27,008 bases of DNA from Nitrososphaerota archaeon (GTDB lineage: Archaea; Thermoproteota; Nitrososphaeria; Nitrososphaerales; CADDZS01). The stretch covers positions 1-27,008 of the forward strand of contig JABDCJ010000035.1 of the NCBI GenBank assembly GCA_013288145.1, given 5' to 3'. Positions within the stretch are counted from its first letter, which is position 1. Each line of letters begins with the position of its first letter. Made by a program: the position numbers and the translations under genes. This document shows, piece after piece, positions 9,152 through 16,947 of the stretch. The notes beneath the pieces are model-generated. The model had not been told where the DNA came from. It did no database searches and saw nothing but the letters and a program-made list of their open reading frames with translations.

Positions 9152-9187
9152 ATCTTTAAGGATCTTGAAATTGTCGAAAGGACAATT
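9152..9187 (-). promoter_or_regulatory. Promoter and possible operator of M1 copy B
   Basis: A TATA-like CCTTAAAGATT (minus strand, 9152-9162) lies about 30 bases before the ATG. Just upstream, 9169-9187 is a perfect inverted repeat, AATTGTC, 5-base spacer, GACAATT. Its place beside the box suggests a regulator site. It could instead be an RNA hairpin for the upstream gene, which stops about 130 bases earlier. Confidence 0.4.
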
Positions 9188-9320
9188 CCTGATCTTTACA
9201 ATTCTAGTGAGAATGCAGCTGCAAAAATGCAATGATGCAAGCGTGTATGGCCTCTGTTAGAGTGTAACAAAACATCATTGGTCCAACATCTCACGAAGCC
9301 GCGGTATTTGATCCGACTGC

Positions 9321-10508
9321 CTATTTGGGAAAATCTTTGATTGAAAATTGTTCGATCTTCTTTTCGTCGAGGTCCCAGCCGATTCCAGGCTTGTTGGGCA
9401 CCCTAATGTAGCCTTCATCCAGCTTGAGCGGTTCCTTCAACAAAAGGTCGTGAAGCATTATCTCCGTAAATTCTACAACGGGGTCGGCGTTCTTAATCGC
9501 TACTCCTAAATGCGTCTTTACTGCAACCATAGGCCCAAGTCCATACTCTGTTCCAATAACTATTGGTTTCCGAGCGGCTTCTGCTACTGTCGCCCACTTC
9601 TTTACTCCAGAAATACCGCCAGCTTTGGAACACTTCGTATTTATAATGTCACAAGCATTTCTCCGGAGAATCTCATAAACTTGGTATAGGCTGTACGCAC
9701 TTTCATCCGCTTCGATTGGTGTATCCACAGCGAATGCTACTTTACGCATTCCTGAAAGGTCCGAACATGTCACGGGCTGTTCCAAGACTTCCAGACCTGT
9801 TTCGAACTTTTCAGCGAGTCGCGCTAGTCTTATGGCTTCTTGGATTGTGTAGCCCTCGTTCGCATCTCCTCTCAAGCTGATTTTTTCTCCCAAAGCATCC
9901 CTGATAGCTTTAAGGCACTTTGCATCACTATCGGGATTTGATCCTATTTTTGCCTTGATTCCCCTTACTCCCGTGTCATAGTATTCACGGCTGTGAAGTT
10001 CCATCTCATCAGGAGAACCCCTGGGAACCTCGACAGATGCGAGTACCTTATCTCGATATTTTCCTCCCAGCAGGACATATAGAGGGACACCAAGCGATTT
10101 ACCGAGGATGTCATATAAAGCGTAATTTATCGCTGAAGTAGCATGGCGGAGAGCCATTCGATCAGTTCGCCAGCTAATTACGTCATTGTTGCGCTCTATG
10201 TCTGTTGGATCTAGGCCAATTAAGTTGGGAGTCATATATCTGTCGATCATCAGTTTCACCGTCTCCACGGTTTCGTAGCTGTCAGTGGGAGCTTCGCCGA
10301 ATCCAACTAGATCGTTGTCTGTCCGTACTTTAACAAGAACATAGTCCATCAAGAGATTTCCCTCAGAGTCACGCTTCCTTTTGTGGACTATTGGCTCACC
10401 CTCGTAGAACTTGGTCGGGGCGTTTTTGCCCGTTACCTTGTCCATTTTATCTTTGAATGCGCTCATTGGGATACTCAGAGGAATTGTTTCAATTTCCTTG
10501 ATTTTCAT
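9321..10508 (-). CDS. Enolase-superfamily enzyme of the muconate-lactonizing (MLE) type
   Basis: The 395-residue protein has the capping domain and a (beta/alpha)7 barrel. Lys185 and Lys187 (KAKIG) form the KxK pair at the end of the second strand. Metal ligands are Asp215 (RGDANEG), Glu243 (LEQPV) and Asp268 (EADES). KCSKAGG (292-298) supplies the lysine on the opposite face. These mark the MLE subgroup, which abstracts a proton alpha to a carboxylate (cycloisomerases, dipeptide epimerases, N-succinylamino acid racemases). The eighth-strand segment reads GTEYGLG and I do not see the DxD motif expected of dipeptide epimerases, so the substrate is open. It is divergently transcribed from the dehydrogenase at 10640 and may share its regulation. 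Confidence 0.9.
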   Translation of the reverse strand: MKIKEIETIPLSIPMSAFKDKMDKVTGKNAPTKFYEGEPIVHKRKRDSEGNLLMDYVLVKVRTDNDLVGFGEAPTDSYETVETVKLMIDRYMTPNLIGLDPTDIERNNDVISWRTDRMALRHATSAINYALYDILGKSLGVPLYVLLGGKYRDKVLASVEVPRGSPDEMELHSREYYDTGVRGIKAKIGSNPDSDAKCLKAIRDALGEKISLRGDANEGYTIQEAIRLARLAEKFETGLEVLEQPVTCSDLSGMRKVAFAVDTPIEADESAYSLYQVYEILRRNACDIINTKCSKAGGISGVKKWATVAEAARKPIVIGTEYGLGPMVAVKTHLGVAIKNADPVVEFTEIMLHDLLLKEPLKLDEGYIRVPNKPGIGWDLDEKKIEQFSIKDFPK

Positions 10509-10531
10509 TTGAGGAGCAGAGTCCGAAACCC

Positions 10532-10615
10532 GATTTTACTCTACTATAAACTATCCCTTGACAAAGGCTAGACTATCTAAGCCCTCAGATATTCCATTCG
10601 CAAACAAGTTTAAAG
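10532..10615. promoter_or_regulatory. Divergent promoter region between the MLE-type and MDR genes
   Basis: On the plus strand, GTTTAAAG at 10608-10615 is a TATA-like box about 28 bases before the ATG at 10640. On the minus strand, AGTTTATA (10545-10552) and AGTAAAATC (10532-10540) are box candidates for the gene starting at 10508. An imperfect inverted repeat (GGCTAGA/TCTAAGCC, 10566-10583) lies between the two promoters and could serve a shared regulator. Confidence 0.45.
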
Positions 10616-10639
10616 AAACCAGACCGGGGTTTTCTGATA

Positions 10640-11614
10640 ATGGCAAGAACAGTAGCCGCTAGCCTGGAAAAGCCAGGTATGATCATGCTTAGGGAGCTAG
10701 ACCTCAAACCTGGTCCGAGACAAGTACTTGTAGAAATTAATCAAGCTTCGATCTGCGGGACCGACAGAATCGCTTTCCGGGGCGATACTTCAGCCGAGAC
10801 TGAGTTTCCGATTTTCCCTTGGGGTCACGAAGGAGGTGGGACCGTTGTCGAGGTAGGAGAGAAGGTACACGAGCTGGCAGCAGGGGATAAGGTCATGTCT
10901 TTTGGCATAGGGACATTTGGAACTCATGCTCTTTACGAAATGCCTTTCGGCTGTCTTCCGGCTCCCGAAGGGGTTGACATGCGCGTAGCCTGTTTAGGGG
11001 AACCACTTTCCTGCGCAGTCTATGCGAGCCAAATTGTAACGAGAAATATGGAGTTGGGGGATGTAGTTGCCGTTGTGGGGGCAGGCTTTGCCGGTCAAAT
11101 TCTGTCACAGGGTATCAAAAAGGGAGGAGCCGATTCTGTAATAGTGATCGACGTGGCTGACGAGAAACTGAAACTAGCCAAAGAATTAGGCGCCGATATC
11201 GTAGTCAATCCGAAAACGGAAAGGGTCTCAAAATCTATAATGGATCTTACAAACGGAAGAGGGGTAGATGTAGTCGTGGAGGCCTCTGGCACTGGTGAAG
11301 GATTGAACACTGCTTCTGAAATAGTGAGACACAACGGGACAATTGCAATCTATAGTCATTACATGAAGCCAATTACGGTCAACTTGTTTAGGTGGCACGA
11401 AGACTGCTTGAAAATTGTTCACACCTGTCTTGTTCACAGAACGGACGAGGAAACTATCATAGGAGTGAGAGACGCGTTCCGGTTAATCAAAAAAGGAATA
11501 TTTGATGTCACGCCTCTGATAAGCAAAACAAGATTCAAACTAACGGGAATTACAGAAGCTTTCGAGCTCGGCCTCGAAGAATCTGCCTCCATAAAGACTC
11601 TAGTTTTGCCCTAA
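10640..11614 (+). CDS. Zinc-type alcohol/polyol dehydrogenase, MDR superfamily
   Basis: The 324-residue protein has a GroES-like N-terminal domain and a Rossmann domain. Catalytic zinc ligands are Cys39 (SICGTD), His63 and Glu64 (GHEGGG), with Glu121 (GEPL) in the family's fourth position. VVGAGFAGQ (145-153) is the dinucleotide loop and Asp171 at the end of the second strand favours NAD over NADP. The four-cysteine structural zinc loop is absent and the protein is short, so it belongs with MDR enzymes that lack that lobe (some sorbitol-, threonine- or bacteriochlorophyllide-type dehydrogenases). The substrate cannot be read from the sequence. Its divergent partner is the MLE-type gene, suggesting linked steps in oxidation of a sugar acid or amino-acid derivative. 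Confidence 0.92.
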   Translation: MARTVAASLEKPGMIMLRELDLKPGPRQVLVEINQASICGTDRIAFRGDTSAETEFPIFPWGHEGGGTVVEVGEKVHELAAGDKVMSFGIGTFGTHALYEMPFGCLPAPEGVDMRVACLGEPLSCAVYASQIVTRNMELGDVVAVVGAGFAGQILSQGIKKGGADSVIVIDVADEKLKLAKELGADIVVNPKTERVSKSIMDLTNGRGVDVVVEASGTGEGLNTASEIVRHNGTIAIYSHYMKPITVNLFRWHEDCLKIVHTCLVHRTDEETIIGVRDAFRLIKKGIFDVTPLISKTRFKLTGITEAFELGLEESASIKTLVLP

Positions 11615-11620
11615 CTTCAT

Positions 11621-11665
11621 AGGCAGAGGCTGCCTGGCGGCTTTCTTTACTGCCCTTCAGAAAGC
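11621..11665. terminator. Candidate bidirectional terminator hairpins
   Basis: Between two convergent stops lie AGGCAG-AGG-CTGCCT (11621-11635, 6-bp stem) followed by T-rich sequence, and GCTTTC/GAAAGC (11640-11665, 6-bp stem with a long loop). Position and symmetry suit termination from both sides. Archaeal termination often needs only T-runs, so this is inference. Confidence 0.4.
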
Positions 11666-11697
11666 AAGCGAAACTGTTCGTGTCACAAAATTTCCGT

Positions 11698-13983
11698 TCA
11701 AGTCAGCCGATCAAAGTAGAGTGTCGGCAGCAAAGCACCATTCCAGTAATAACCATGTATGTTCGAGGTCATCACCATGAAGCCGCTGTAGTAGAAGGTA
11801 GGCAAATACTGCACCAACTGGTTCGAAAGAGCTAGCATTTCATTGCTGACCGAAACTAGCCCCGTGAGATTGCCGGAGCCGTCCGCAGCAAGTGCCTGTT
11901 GATAAAGCTGACCGAAAGAGCTGAAGTTCCAGTTGTCAGTCACAGCAAAAGGATGTCCTGGCGCAAGGACAAAACCTAGCACAAACGTGTCCCATGGATA
12001 GTCGACTGACCATTGGAAGTAGTAGGTATATTCATGAGCTATATTACTGTACATATATCCGACTGGCACTGGTGCTACGTCAACGGTAAGCCCCATGTTG
12101 TAAGTTGCGCTCACGTTGTTGACTGCGCTAGCCATCTGGCCAAGAATGTCTTGGGCCACAAGGTCTCCAGAGTCGTAAGTAAGCGTAACAGTTTGTGCAA
12201 CGGGTTTACTGCACTGATTGTTGGAATTCAACGTGGGGCAGCCGAATGTGTTATTGAAGAGTCCGGCAGGAGCTGCGGAGCCGTTCACCAGGGTAAAATG
12301 AGTCAGCGGTTGCTGCATAGCAGAAAGGAGTAAGTCTTGGACAGCAGTGAGATTGAGGCTATAGCGCGGAAGTATTGAAGGGTTGTAAGATCCAACAGGG
12401 GGTGTTCCCGGAGGCATGATATTTTGTGAAACTATTGCCAAGTTGTTGTTCACTGCCGAATTCAAAGCTGTAACGTTTATCGAATCCGAGAAGGCTAATC
12501 TAAGGCGGACATCTGCGAATGGCTGAAATGAATAGTAAGAACCAGTCAAAGCATTGGAGACATTCATGTCAAAAGCGAGTGCGTTCCCACCAACGCCCGA
12601 ATATGGCCCTAATACAGAGACTCCTGGAATTATCGACTTGAACGTACCATTGTTAAGCCATGTATTTCGATCAACAACATCATAGAGATTGGTTGGAGGC
12701 ACATCGATTATCATTGCTTTACCTGAGCCGGCAGCGTTCTTGAGATCTATTTCTCGCGTAGTAAGGCTTGGAACAAAGTTCATGTTAATTGTTTTGAAAG
12801 TGGGGACAATTTTAGTTCCCCCAGCATATTGGAAGGGTGCACCCCAGTAGTTTGGGTTTGCCGCAAAGACGAAATCATTAGTAGACTTACCATATGACTG
12901 TAGAATGTAAGGACCAGTTCCAGCTTCCGAACCCTGATATGAGCCATCTAGATAGGTTGTCCCGCACCCCGTTGGTGTGGATCCAGAATTGCAAGTTGCA
13001 GCCTCGTCGACGAGGTACTGATAAATCTGCGAAGTTTCGTTCCCAGCAAGAACTGGGTTTGGAAGCGTATACCCAAGAGAAGTTTGATTCCACAAAGCGA
13101 GATCATGTTGCATCACAAATTGCGGGGCCAACATCATGCCATAATTATATGCAGAAAGGATGAAAGGAATGAATGAGTTCGGACTCGACACATGAATCTC
13201 AAGGGAAAGAGGCCCCGTTATTTGAACAAAGTTTTCATTGAGGACATCATTAACATAATTTTGGTTATACGTCATGTGGCACCCGCAATACGCGGATGAT
13301 AAACTCTTGTTCAATAGCTGTTGGAAGTCCGGTGCAAACTGGGTTGCATGGCTGCTTGGTGTACTCCCATCCATCACGAGAACACGGTTCAGAGTAAAGT
13401 AAACTGAGGTCGAGTTGAAAGGCTCACCGTCCGCAAATGTTATGCCACTTCTTAGATTGATTGTGTACGTTTTGGAGTCAGGTGAAACAGTATAGTTCTG
13501 AGCTAACCATGGAAGAATCTGTGTGGTGCTTGAGCCATTGAAGAAAAACAGTGTTTCATATACGTTACCAAGAAATACTCCGAAAGAGTCGTATAAGACA
13601 GCTGGGTCAAGCCACGACGGGGAATAGATTGTCTCGTACGTCAGAGTCGTAGGACCGCTTACCGACGAGGATGTGGAAGCTGATGTGGTGCTGGATGATA
13701 GTTGAGAAGACGAGGAAGACTGTGAAGCTGAAACCGAGGAAGTTACGCTACTGCTGAACGATGAAGAACTGTACGATGAGATAGAGCTGGTGCTTTGAGA
13801 CGAGGATGCTGAGATTGATGACGTTCCGGTATTCGAGTTACTCGAAGTATTGGTGCTGTTGGTACTAGCACCAAGCAGAACAGAAGCCAGTCCTCCTACA
13901 ATGATTATTATTACAACGACAACAATTACAACTATTCCAGTCGTCCTCGAAATGCCGGCTTTGGATCGATAGTTCAGCATCAT
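11698..13983 (-). CDS. ABC transporter solute-binding protein, family 5 (peptide/oligopeptide type), membrane-anchored
   Basis: The 761-residue protein starts with a short basic segment and a strongly hydrophobic helix (about 15-38), then a Ser/Thr-rich linker (about 40-110). The rest is a family 5 substrate-binding domain: a TYETIYSPSWLDPA start, LRSGITFADGEPFNSTSVYF, and a C-terminal YFQWSVDYPWDTF. There is no lipobox cysteine, so the helix probably anchors it on the outer face of the membrane with the linker as a stalk, a layout common in archaea. The probable ligand is a peptide, fitting the nearby peptidases, but family 5 also binds nickel, haem and sugars. No permease or ATPase gene is adjacent, so its transporter must be encoded elsewhere. 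Confidence 0.92.
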   Translation of the reverse strand: MMLNYRSKAGISRTTGIVVIVVVVIIIIVGGLASVLLGASTNSTNTSSNSNTGTSSISASSSQSTSSISSYSSSSFSSSVTSSVSASQSSSSSQLSSSTTSASTSSSVSGPTTLTYETIYSPSWLDPAVLYDSFGVFLGNVYETLFFFNGSSTTQILPWLAQNYTVSPDSKTYTINLRSGITFADGEPFNSTSVYFTLNRVLVMDGSTPSSHATQFAPDFQQLLNKSLSSAYCGCHMTYNQNYVNDVLNENFVQITGPLSLEIHVSSPNSFIPFILSAYNYGMMLAPQFVMQHDLALWNQTSLGYTLPNPVLAGNETSQIYQYLVDEAATCNSGSTPTGCGTTYLDGSYQGSEAGTGPYILQSYGKSTNDFVFAANPNYWGAPFQYAGGTKIVPTFKTINMNFVPSLTTREIDLKNAAGSGKAMIIDVPPTNLYDVVDRNTWLNNGTFKSIIPGVSVLGPYSGVGGNALAFDMNVSNALTGSYYSFQPFADVRLRLAFSDSINVTALNSAVNNNLAIVSQNIMPPGTPPVGSYNPSILPRYSLNLTAVQDLLLSAMQQPLTHFTLVNGSAAPAGLFNNTFGCPTLNSNNQCSKPVAQTVTLTYDSGDLVAQDILGQMASAVNNVSATYNMGLTVDVAPVPVGYMYSNIAHEYTYYFQWSVDYPWDTFVLGFVLAPGHPFAVTDNWNFSSFGQLYQQALAADGSGNLTGLVSVSNEMLALSNQLVQYLPTFYYSGFMVMTSNIHGYYWNGALLPTLYFDRLT

Positions 13984-14007
13984 CGATTGAAATCCAAAGC
14001 GGCAAAC

Positions 14008-14015
14008 TATTTATA
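14008..14015 (-). promoter_or_regulatory. TATA box of the solute-binding protein gene
   Basis: The minus strand reads TATAAATA, about 28 bases before the ATG at 13983. It is one of the best archaeal TATA matches in the window and indicates a leaderless transcript. Confidence 0.65.
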
Positions 14016-14115
14016 CAATGTTACCACTTCCTTCCACCGCTCTCTAGGGCAATACTATTTAGGAAGGATTTCAACGGGTCCCTCGCTTTTTTTGGAATAG
14101 TCTTTTCATTTCCTC

Positions 14116-14340
14116 TCAACGAAGTTTTTGAACAAGTACTTTGTCAACCTGAACGCTCATCGGTTCAAAATTTTTCACTAGGACGTTTTTCTGAATTCTA
14201 ATCCAGATATCTGTCGCTGAGCATTCGACTTTAGGTTCAAATCGCACTCGGGTAGCTATTTTCGTGGTGGTCCTTCGGAGGATTTGGATCCTAAGATTGC
14301 ACCTACCAAGAGAAGAAAAATTTCCTGCGCCGCAACTCAA
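14116..14340 (-). CDS. Small hypothetical protein overlapping the decayed RHH gene
   Basis: This is a 74-residue frame whose ATG lies inside the 3' end of the RHH pseudogene (38-base overlap). The middle alternates polar and hydrophobic residues (for example KIATRVRFEPKVE and DIWIRIQKNVLV) as in a beta-sheet protein. I do not recognise it. The overlapping start with no promoter of its own means it could be a translationally coupled gene or chance. Confidence is low. Confidence 0.25.
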   Translation of the reverse strand: MSCGAGNFSSLGRCNLRIQILRRTTTKIATRVRFEPKVECSATDIWIRIQKNVLVKNFEPMSVQVDKVLVQKLR

Positions 14341-14644
14341 ACCCTAGTTCCTGTTGCCTCGATCTAAGTAGTTTTGTAGTACGCAAAAGTTCCGCATCTG
14401 TCCAATCGTTTAGTTCGGATGGGGTCAAGACCTGTGAACAAACAACCTCGGTTCTCACAGAGTCCCCAAAGAAATCAGTTATTTTTCGTCCGCTCAAAGC
14501 AATAGTCTTTCTATTTACATATTCGGACAATGCCTCTCTAGACAAAGATGTAATGCTTCGATTTTCCTTTGAAGCCATTGAAACCAAAGAGTCGAGAAGA
14601 GACTTGTCGCTTGCACGGAAATTAAGACGTAGAGTGTTCCGCGT
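14303..14644 (-). pseudogene. Decayed tandem copy of the RHH-type regulator; start codon lost
   Basis: The frame is open from a TAG at 14645-14647 down to 14303 and aligns end to end with the next gene (14712-15062). Upstream residues TLRLNFRASDKSLLDS match TIPVNIRSKDKPILDA, and the C-terminus ELRRRKFFFSW matches ELRRRGYLFRW. No ATG, GTG or TTG occurs in the homologous 5' part, and a TAG sits where the first residues should be. The only usable start, TTG at 14587, would drop the beta-strand that contacts DNA in ribbon-helix-helix proteins. I read it as a tandem duplicate that has lost its start. An N-truncated 94-residue product cannot be excluded. Confidence 0.65.
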
Positions 14645-14711
14645 CTAGAGAGTCAACTGGGCAGCGACCCCGAAGATGATTTTAGCTCTGCGTGTGTGCG
14701 CTACTACAAAT

Positions 14712-15062
14712 CTACCACCTGAACAAGTATCCGCGGCGCCTGAGCTCCGAATCCAGTTCTTCCTTTCGTGCACGAATGAGTTTTGCCATGCGAAGCAATT
14801 CCTCCTCGTCCCAACCATTTAGCTTACTTGGGCTTAACACTTGATAATAGAAAGGTTCTGAAAGAGCTGGATCTGCTAAGAAGTTGTCCAGCTTCTGGCT
14901 GGAGCCGCCGTTTCGGCGCGTTACAAATTCTGCGAGTGCCGTGCGGACGAGTGTAGTTATCTCAACTCCCTCACTCTTTGCTATGTTTAGGACAGCATCT
15001 AGTATCGGCTTGTCTTTTGACCTTATGTTGACGGGAATCGTCCAGCGAGGTTCCGGTACCAT
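14712..15062 (-). CDS. Ribbon-helix-helix type DNA-binding protein
   Basis: The 116-residue protein has an N-terminal strand TIPVNIR (8-14) and two helices (DKPILDAVLNIAKSEG and TTLVRTALAEFVTRR), the order of the CopG/Arc ribbon-helix-helix fold. The basic C-terminal helix (ELLRMAKLIRARKEELDSEL, then a short basic tail) may be a dimer or partner contact. Such proteins are repressors, often antitoxins. No toxin lies directly downstream, so it may be an autoregulator or an orphan. A perfect palindrome (15120-15132) next to a TATA-like box is a candidate operator. Two other copies of the family exist in the window, a decayed one at 14303-14644 and a fragment at 18621-18687. The fold is inferred from the pattern. 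Confidence 0.65.
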   Translation of the reverse strand: MVPEPRWTIPVNIRSKDKPILDAVLNIAKSEGVEITTLVRTALAEFVTRRNGGSSQKLDNFLADPALSEPFYYQVLSPSKLNGWDEEELLRMAKLIRARKEELDSELRRRGYLFRW

Positions 15063-15103
15063 TTTACTTCTTCTTTTGATCTCCTTTCATGGCAAGGAAG
15101 AGC

Positions 15104-15132
15104 GGTTAATTGATGCGTGCATGCAATGCATG
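15104..15132 (-). promoter_or_regulatory. Promoter and palindromic operator candidate of the RHH gene
   Basis: The minus strand reads TCAATTAACC (15104-15113), a TATA-like box, and just upstream lies the perfect palindrome CATGCA-A-TGCATG (15120-15132). Short palindromes beside the box are typical sites for ribbon-helix-helix autorepressors. Binding by the downstream gene product is inference. Confidence 0.45.
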
Positions 15133-15142
15133 ATCTTTCACT

Positions 15143-15697
15143 TCAGATGGCACTTCCGTTTTCATCCTCATTTCTAGTATCGTCCCTTACTATCAGGATC
15201 GCGTCCTCGTGAAATGAATACCTAGGCTGCCAGCTTGCTTTCTCCCTATCCAGTCTTTTAATCCCCTCATGTGTTATTTTCCAAACGCCAAGCGGTATAC
15301 TTTCGTTTCCTGCGGGAAAAATCTGCTTTTTCAGCGTGAGGTTCTTTTTGCTGAACTTTATCACCGTGTCGGTGATCTTCTTTCTCGACTCGGGGTACCG
15401 AGCCTCAAGGTCGTCCGTACTTAGATGATCAAACCATCCTCTGACTTCTCGGATAACGTCTCTAGCGCGCATTCCATTGGATGGTTCTCTCGCTAGCACT
15501 GAAAGTACCGGAATCGAACAAGAGCTACACGCAGGAGACTTGGCACTTACCGAAACAATTTTTCTGGTAGATTTCTTTCCATTGCCTTTTTCTGATGAAT
15601 TGCTCGCGATTTCACCTGCTTTTTCTCCCGATTCCTCCTCCCTAACTCGAAGAAGAATATCTCCTCGGTTCAAATGGGTTTTCAGAGACGCGGACAC
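15143..15697 (-). CDS. Hypothetical winged-helix protein (Mrr_N-like fold)
   Basis: The 184-residue protein has a low-complexity, charged N-terminus (about 1-60, with CSSC at 57-60) and a probable winged-helix domain at about 61-150. The pattern of a helix SIPVLSVL, then LSTDDLEARYP, a recognition helix, and a wing ending GVWKITHEGIKRL resembles the N-terminal domain of Mrr-type restriction proteins. No nuclease domain follows. The GTG start at 15697 lies only about 16 bases from a TATA-like CTATTTAG (15710-15717), so the true start may be a little downstream, for example TTG at 15673. It lies 290 bases downstream of the DUF2321/nuclease gene on the same strand. A role in the defence island is a guess from context. 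Confidence 0.5.
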   Translation of the reverse strand: MSASLKTHLNRGDILLRVREEESGEKAGEIASNSSEKGNGKKSTRKIVSVSAKSPACSSCSIPVLSVLAREPSNGMRARDVIREVRGWFDHLSTDDLEARYPESRKKITDTVIKFSKKNLTLKKQIFPAGNESIPLGVWKITHEGIKRLDREKASWQPRYSFHEDAILIVRDDTRNEDENGSAI

Positions 15698-15987
15698 ACC
15701 CGAGGTGTCCTAAATAGATTGTTGTCTGAAGAGTAATACCTGGAAGTCTGATCTATCAACCGTCGGGGAACACTAGAACGCGATTCTTAGGTTGTCAAGG
15801 AAGGTATTCCGATCTTCTTGGAATTTTCGTATCGTTGTTAGTTCACTTTCAGCAACCCCCAGACCCTTATCGTGAATCAAACAGGTGGAGCCTCCGACTT
15901 CACAGTTCGGAAGAAAAATTCCATCCCAGCGATGAATATTTTTCACGATTCAGACTGAGGTTGTTTTCAGATATATGTCCGAATTTT

Positions 15988-16758
15988 TCACTGAACAATC
16001 ATAACTATCACTTTCAATCCGTCCCTCGTTCCTGTAAGGTCTCCTTCAACACCTCTCGGATTCTTTATCAAATGATCAGGATCGTAAACGAAACAAAATA
16101 ACTTCTTGCAATCTCCGTGTTTTTTGTACCGGTCTATGTCAATTATCAGCTCGTCACCGACCTCCTTGTCCCGCAAATTTTCCTTCGTTTTCTTGATCTC
16201 CGCGACTGTTTGCTCTTTCTTCAGCAAGAAATCCATTCTTGCAGCTTTTCCTGCGTAGCTAGGTGTCCACTCTTCGGGCCTAATATCGTCAAAATAAAGC
16301 TGCAAAAGCGAGTGGAAAACATCTTGCACATCATACTCGTCCGAGATTTTCAAGGTCTGTCGCGAGTCGTGCCTTCGTTCTAATTGTCGGGCCACAAGCG
16401 GGAAGCGTGAAGCTATTATTTTCAGAACTTCCAGATCATCTTTACTTTCGCTGGGTGAAGCAGTCGTTTTTATTTTCGAACTCCACGGAAAGGGTTGACC
16501 ACACTTACCGCAAAAGGCTGGCGGTTTTGATTCAAAACCAACAACAATGGCTCCACCGCCACTATGATAGTAACCGTTTATCTTTGTTTTGCACTTAGGG
16601 CATTCTGTGATAGTGGGACTTCCACACAATTCACAGTGATCTCTTCTTTCCTCTGGATGAGTCTCATAACGATCTGTTATCACATCCCCATTCGTACAGA
16701 CTTGCATTGTATCATAGTACGGTTCCCTCATCGGCGGGCCGCCTATCCTGAAAGCCAT
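15988..16758 (-). CDS. DUF2321 zinc-ribbon fused to a DpnII/MboI-like PD-(D/E)XK nuclease
   Basis: The 256-residue protein has an N-terminal zinc-ribbon region of the DUF2321 type (YYDTMQVCTNGDVITDRYE) with CxxC pairs at 42/45, 53/56 and 83/86. The C-terminal half matches the DpnII-MboI-like nuclease domain: RPEEWTPSYAGKAARMDFLL, AEIKKTK, then FCFVYDPDHLIKNPRG. Active-site residues are Asp176 and Glu187-x-Lys189. It probably cuts DNA or RNA, perhaps as an abortive-infection effector with the ribbon as sensor. No methyltransferase is nearby, so a classical restriction-modification role is unlikely. It is divergently transcribed from the exonuclease/HExxH pair. The ATG is supported by a CTAAAATT box about 30 bases upstream. 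Confidence 0.83.
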   Translation of the reverse strand: MAFRIGGPPMREPYYDTMQVCTNGDVITDRYETHPEERRDHCELCGSPTITECPKCKTKINGYYHSGGGAIVVGFESKPPAFCGKCGQPFPWSSKIKTTASPSESKDDLEVLKIIASRFPLVARQLERRHDSRQTLKISDEYDVQDVFHSLLQLYFDDIRPEEWTPSYAGKAARMDFLLKKEQTVAEIKKTKENLRDKEVGDELIIDIDRYKKHGDCKKLFCFVYDPDHLIKNPRGVEGDLTGTRDGLKVIVMIVQ

Positions 16759-16813
16759 AGAGCTTGGAAGAACATTTCACTCATTCAATTTTAGTGTAAC
16801 TAATCGGAACTAT

Positions 16814-16832
16814 TGGGAAAGTGGGTTTCCCA
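16814..16832. promoter_or_regulatory. Inverted repeat between the divergent nuclease genes
   Basis: TGGGAAA, 5-base spacer, TTTCCCA is a perfect 7-bp inverted repeat in the 189-base gap between genes starting at 16758 (minus) and 16948 (plus). It is a candidate shared operator; no regulator is identified. Confidence 0.3.
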
Positions 16833-16947
16833 TTGGAAAAAGGAGGCTCCACCGGCAAGACTTACCCTCACCTCTTTCTGAGCGGATTTAGAATCCGAAT
16901 TCAGAATAGTCAAAGAAATTCTACTCCATTTCACATTTTCAGCCCTC

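Noticed and set aside
14228..14250. GGTTCAAATC resembling a tRNA T-loop
   Set aside because: The bases on either side do not form a T stem and no acceptor, D or anticodon arm can be drawn.
15835..16101. 88-residue plus-strand frame across the 3' end of the DUF2321/nuclease gene
   Set aside because: It is partly antisense to a conserved domain with no recognisable motif. The 290-base gap 15698-15987 shows only a TATA-like CTATTTAG at its low end.
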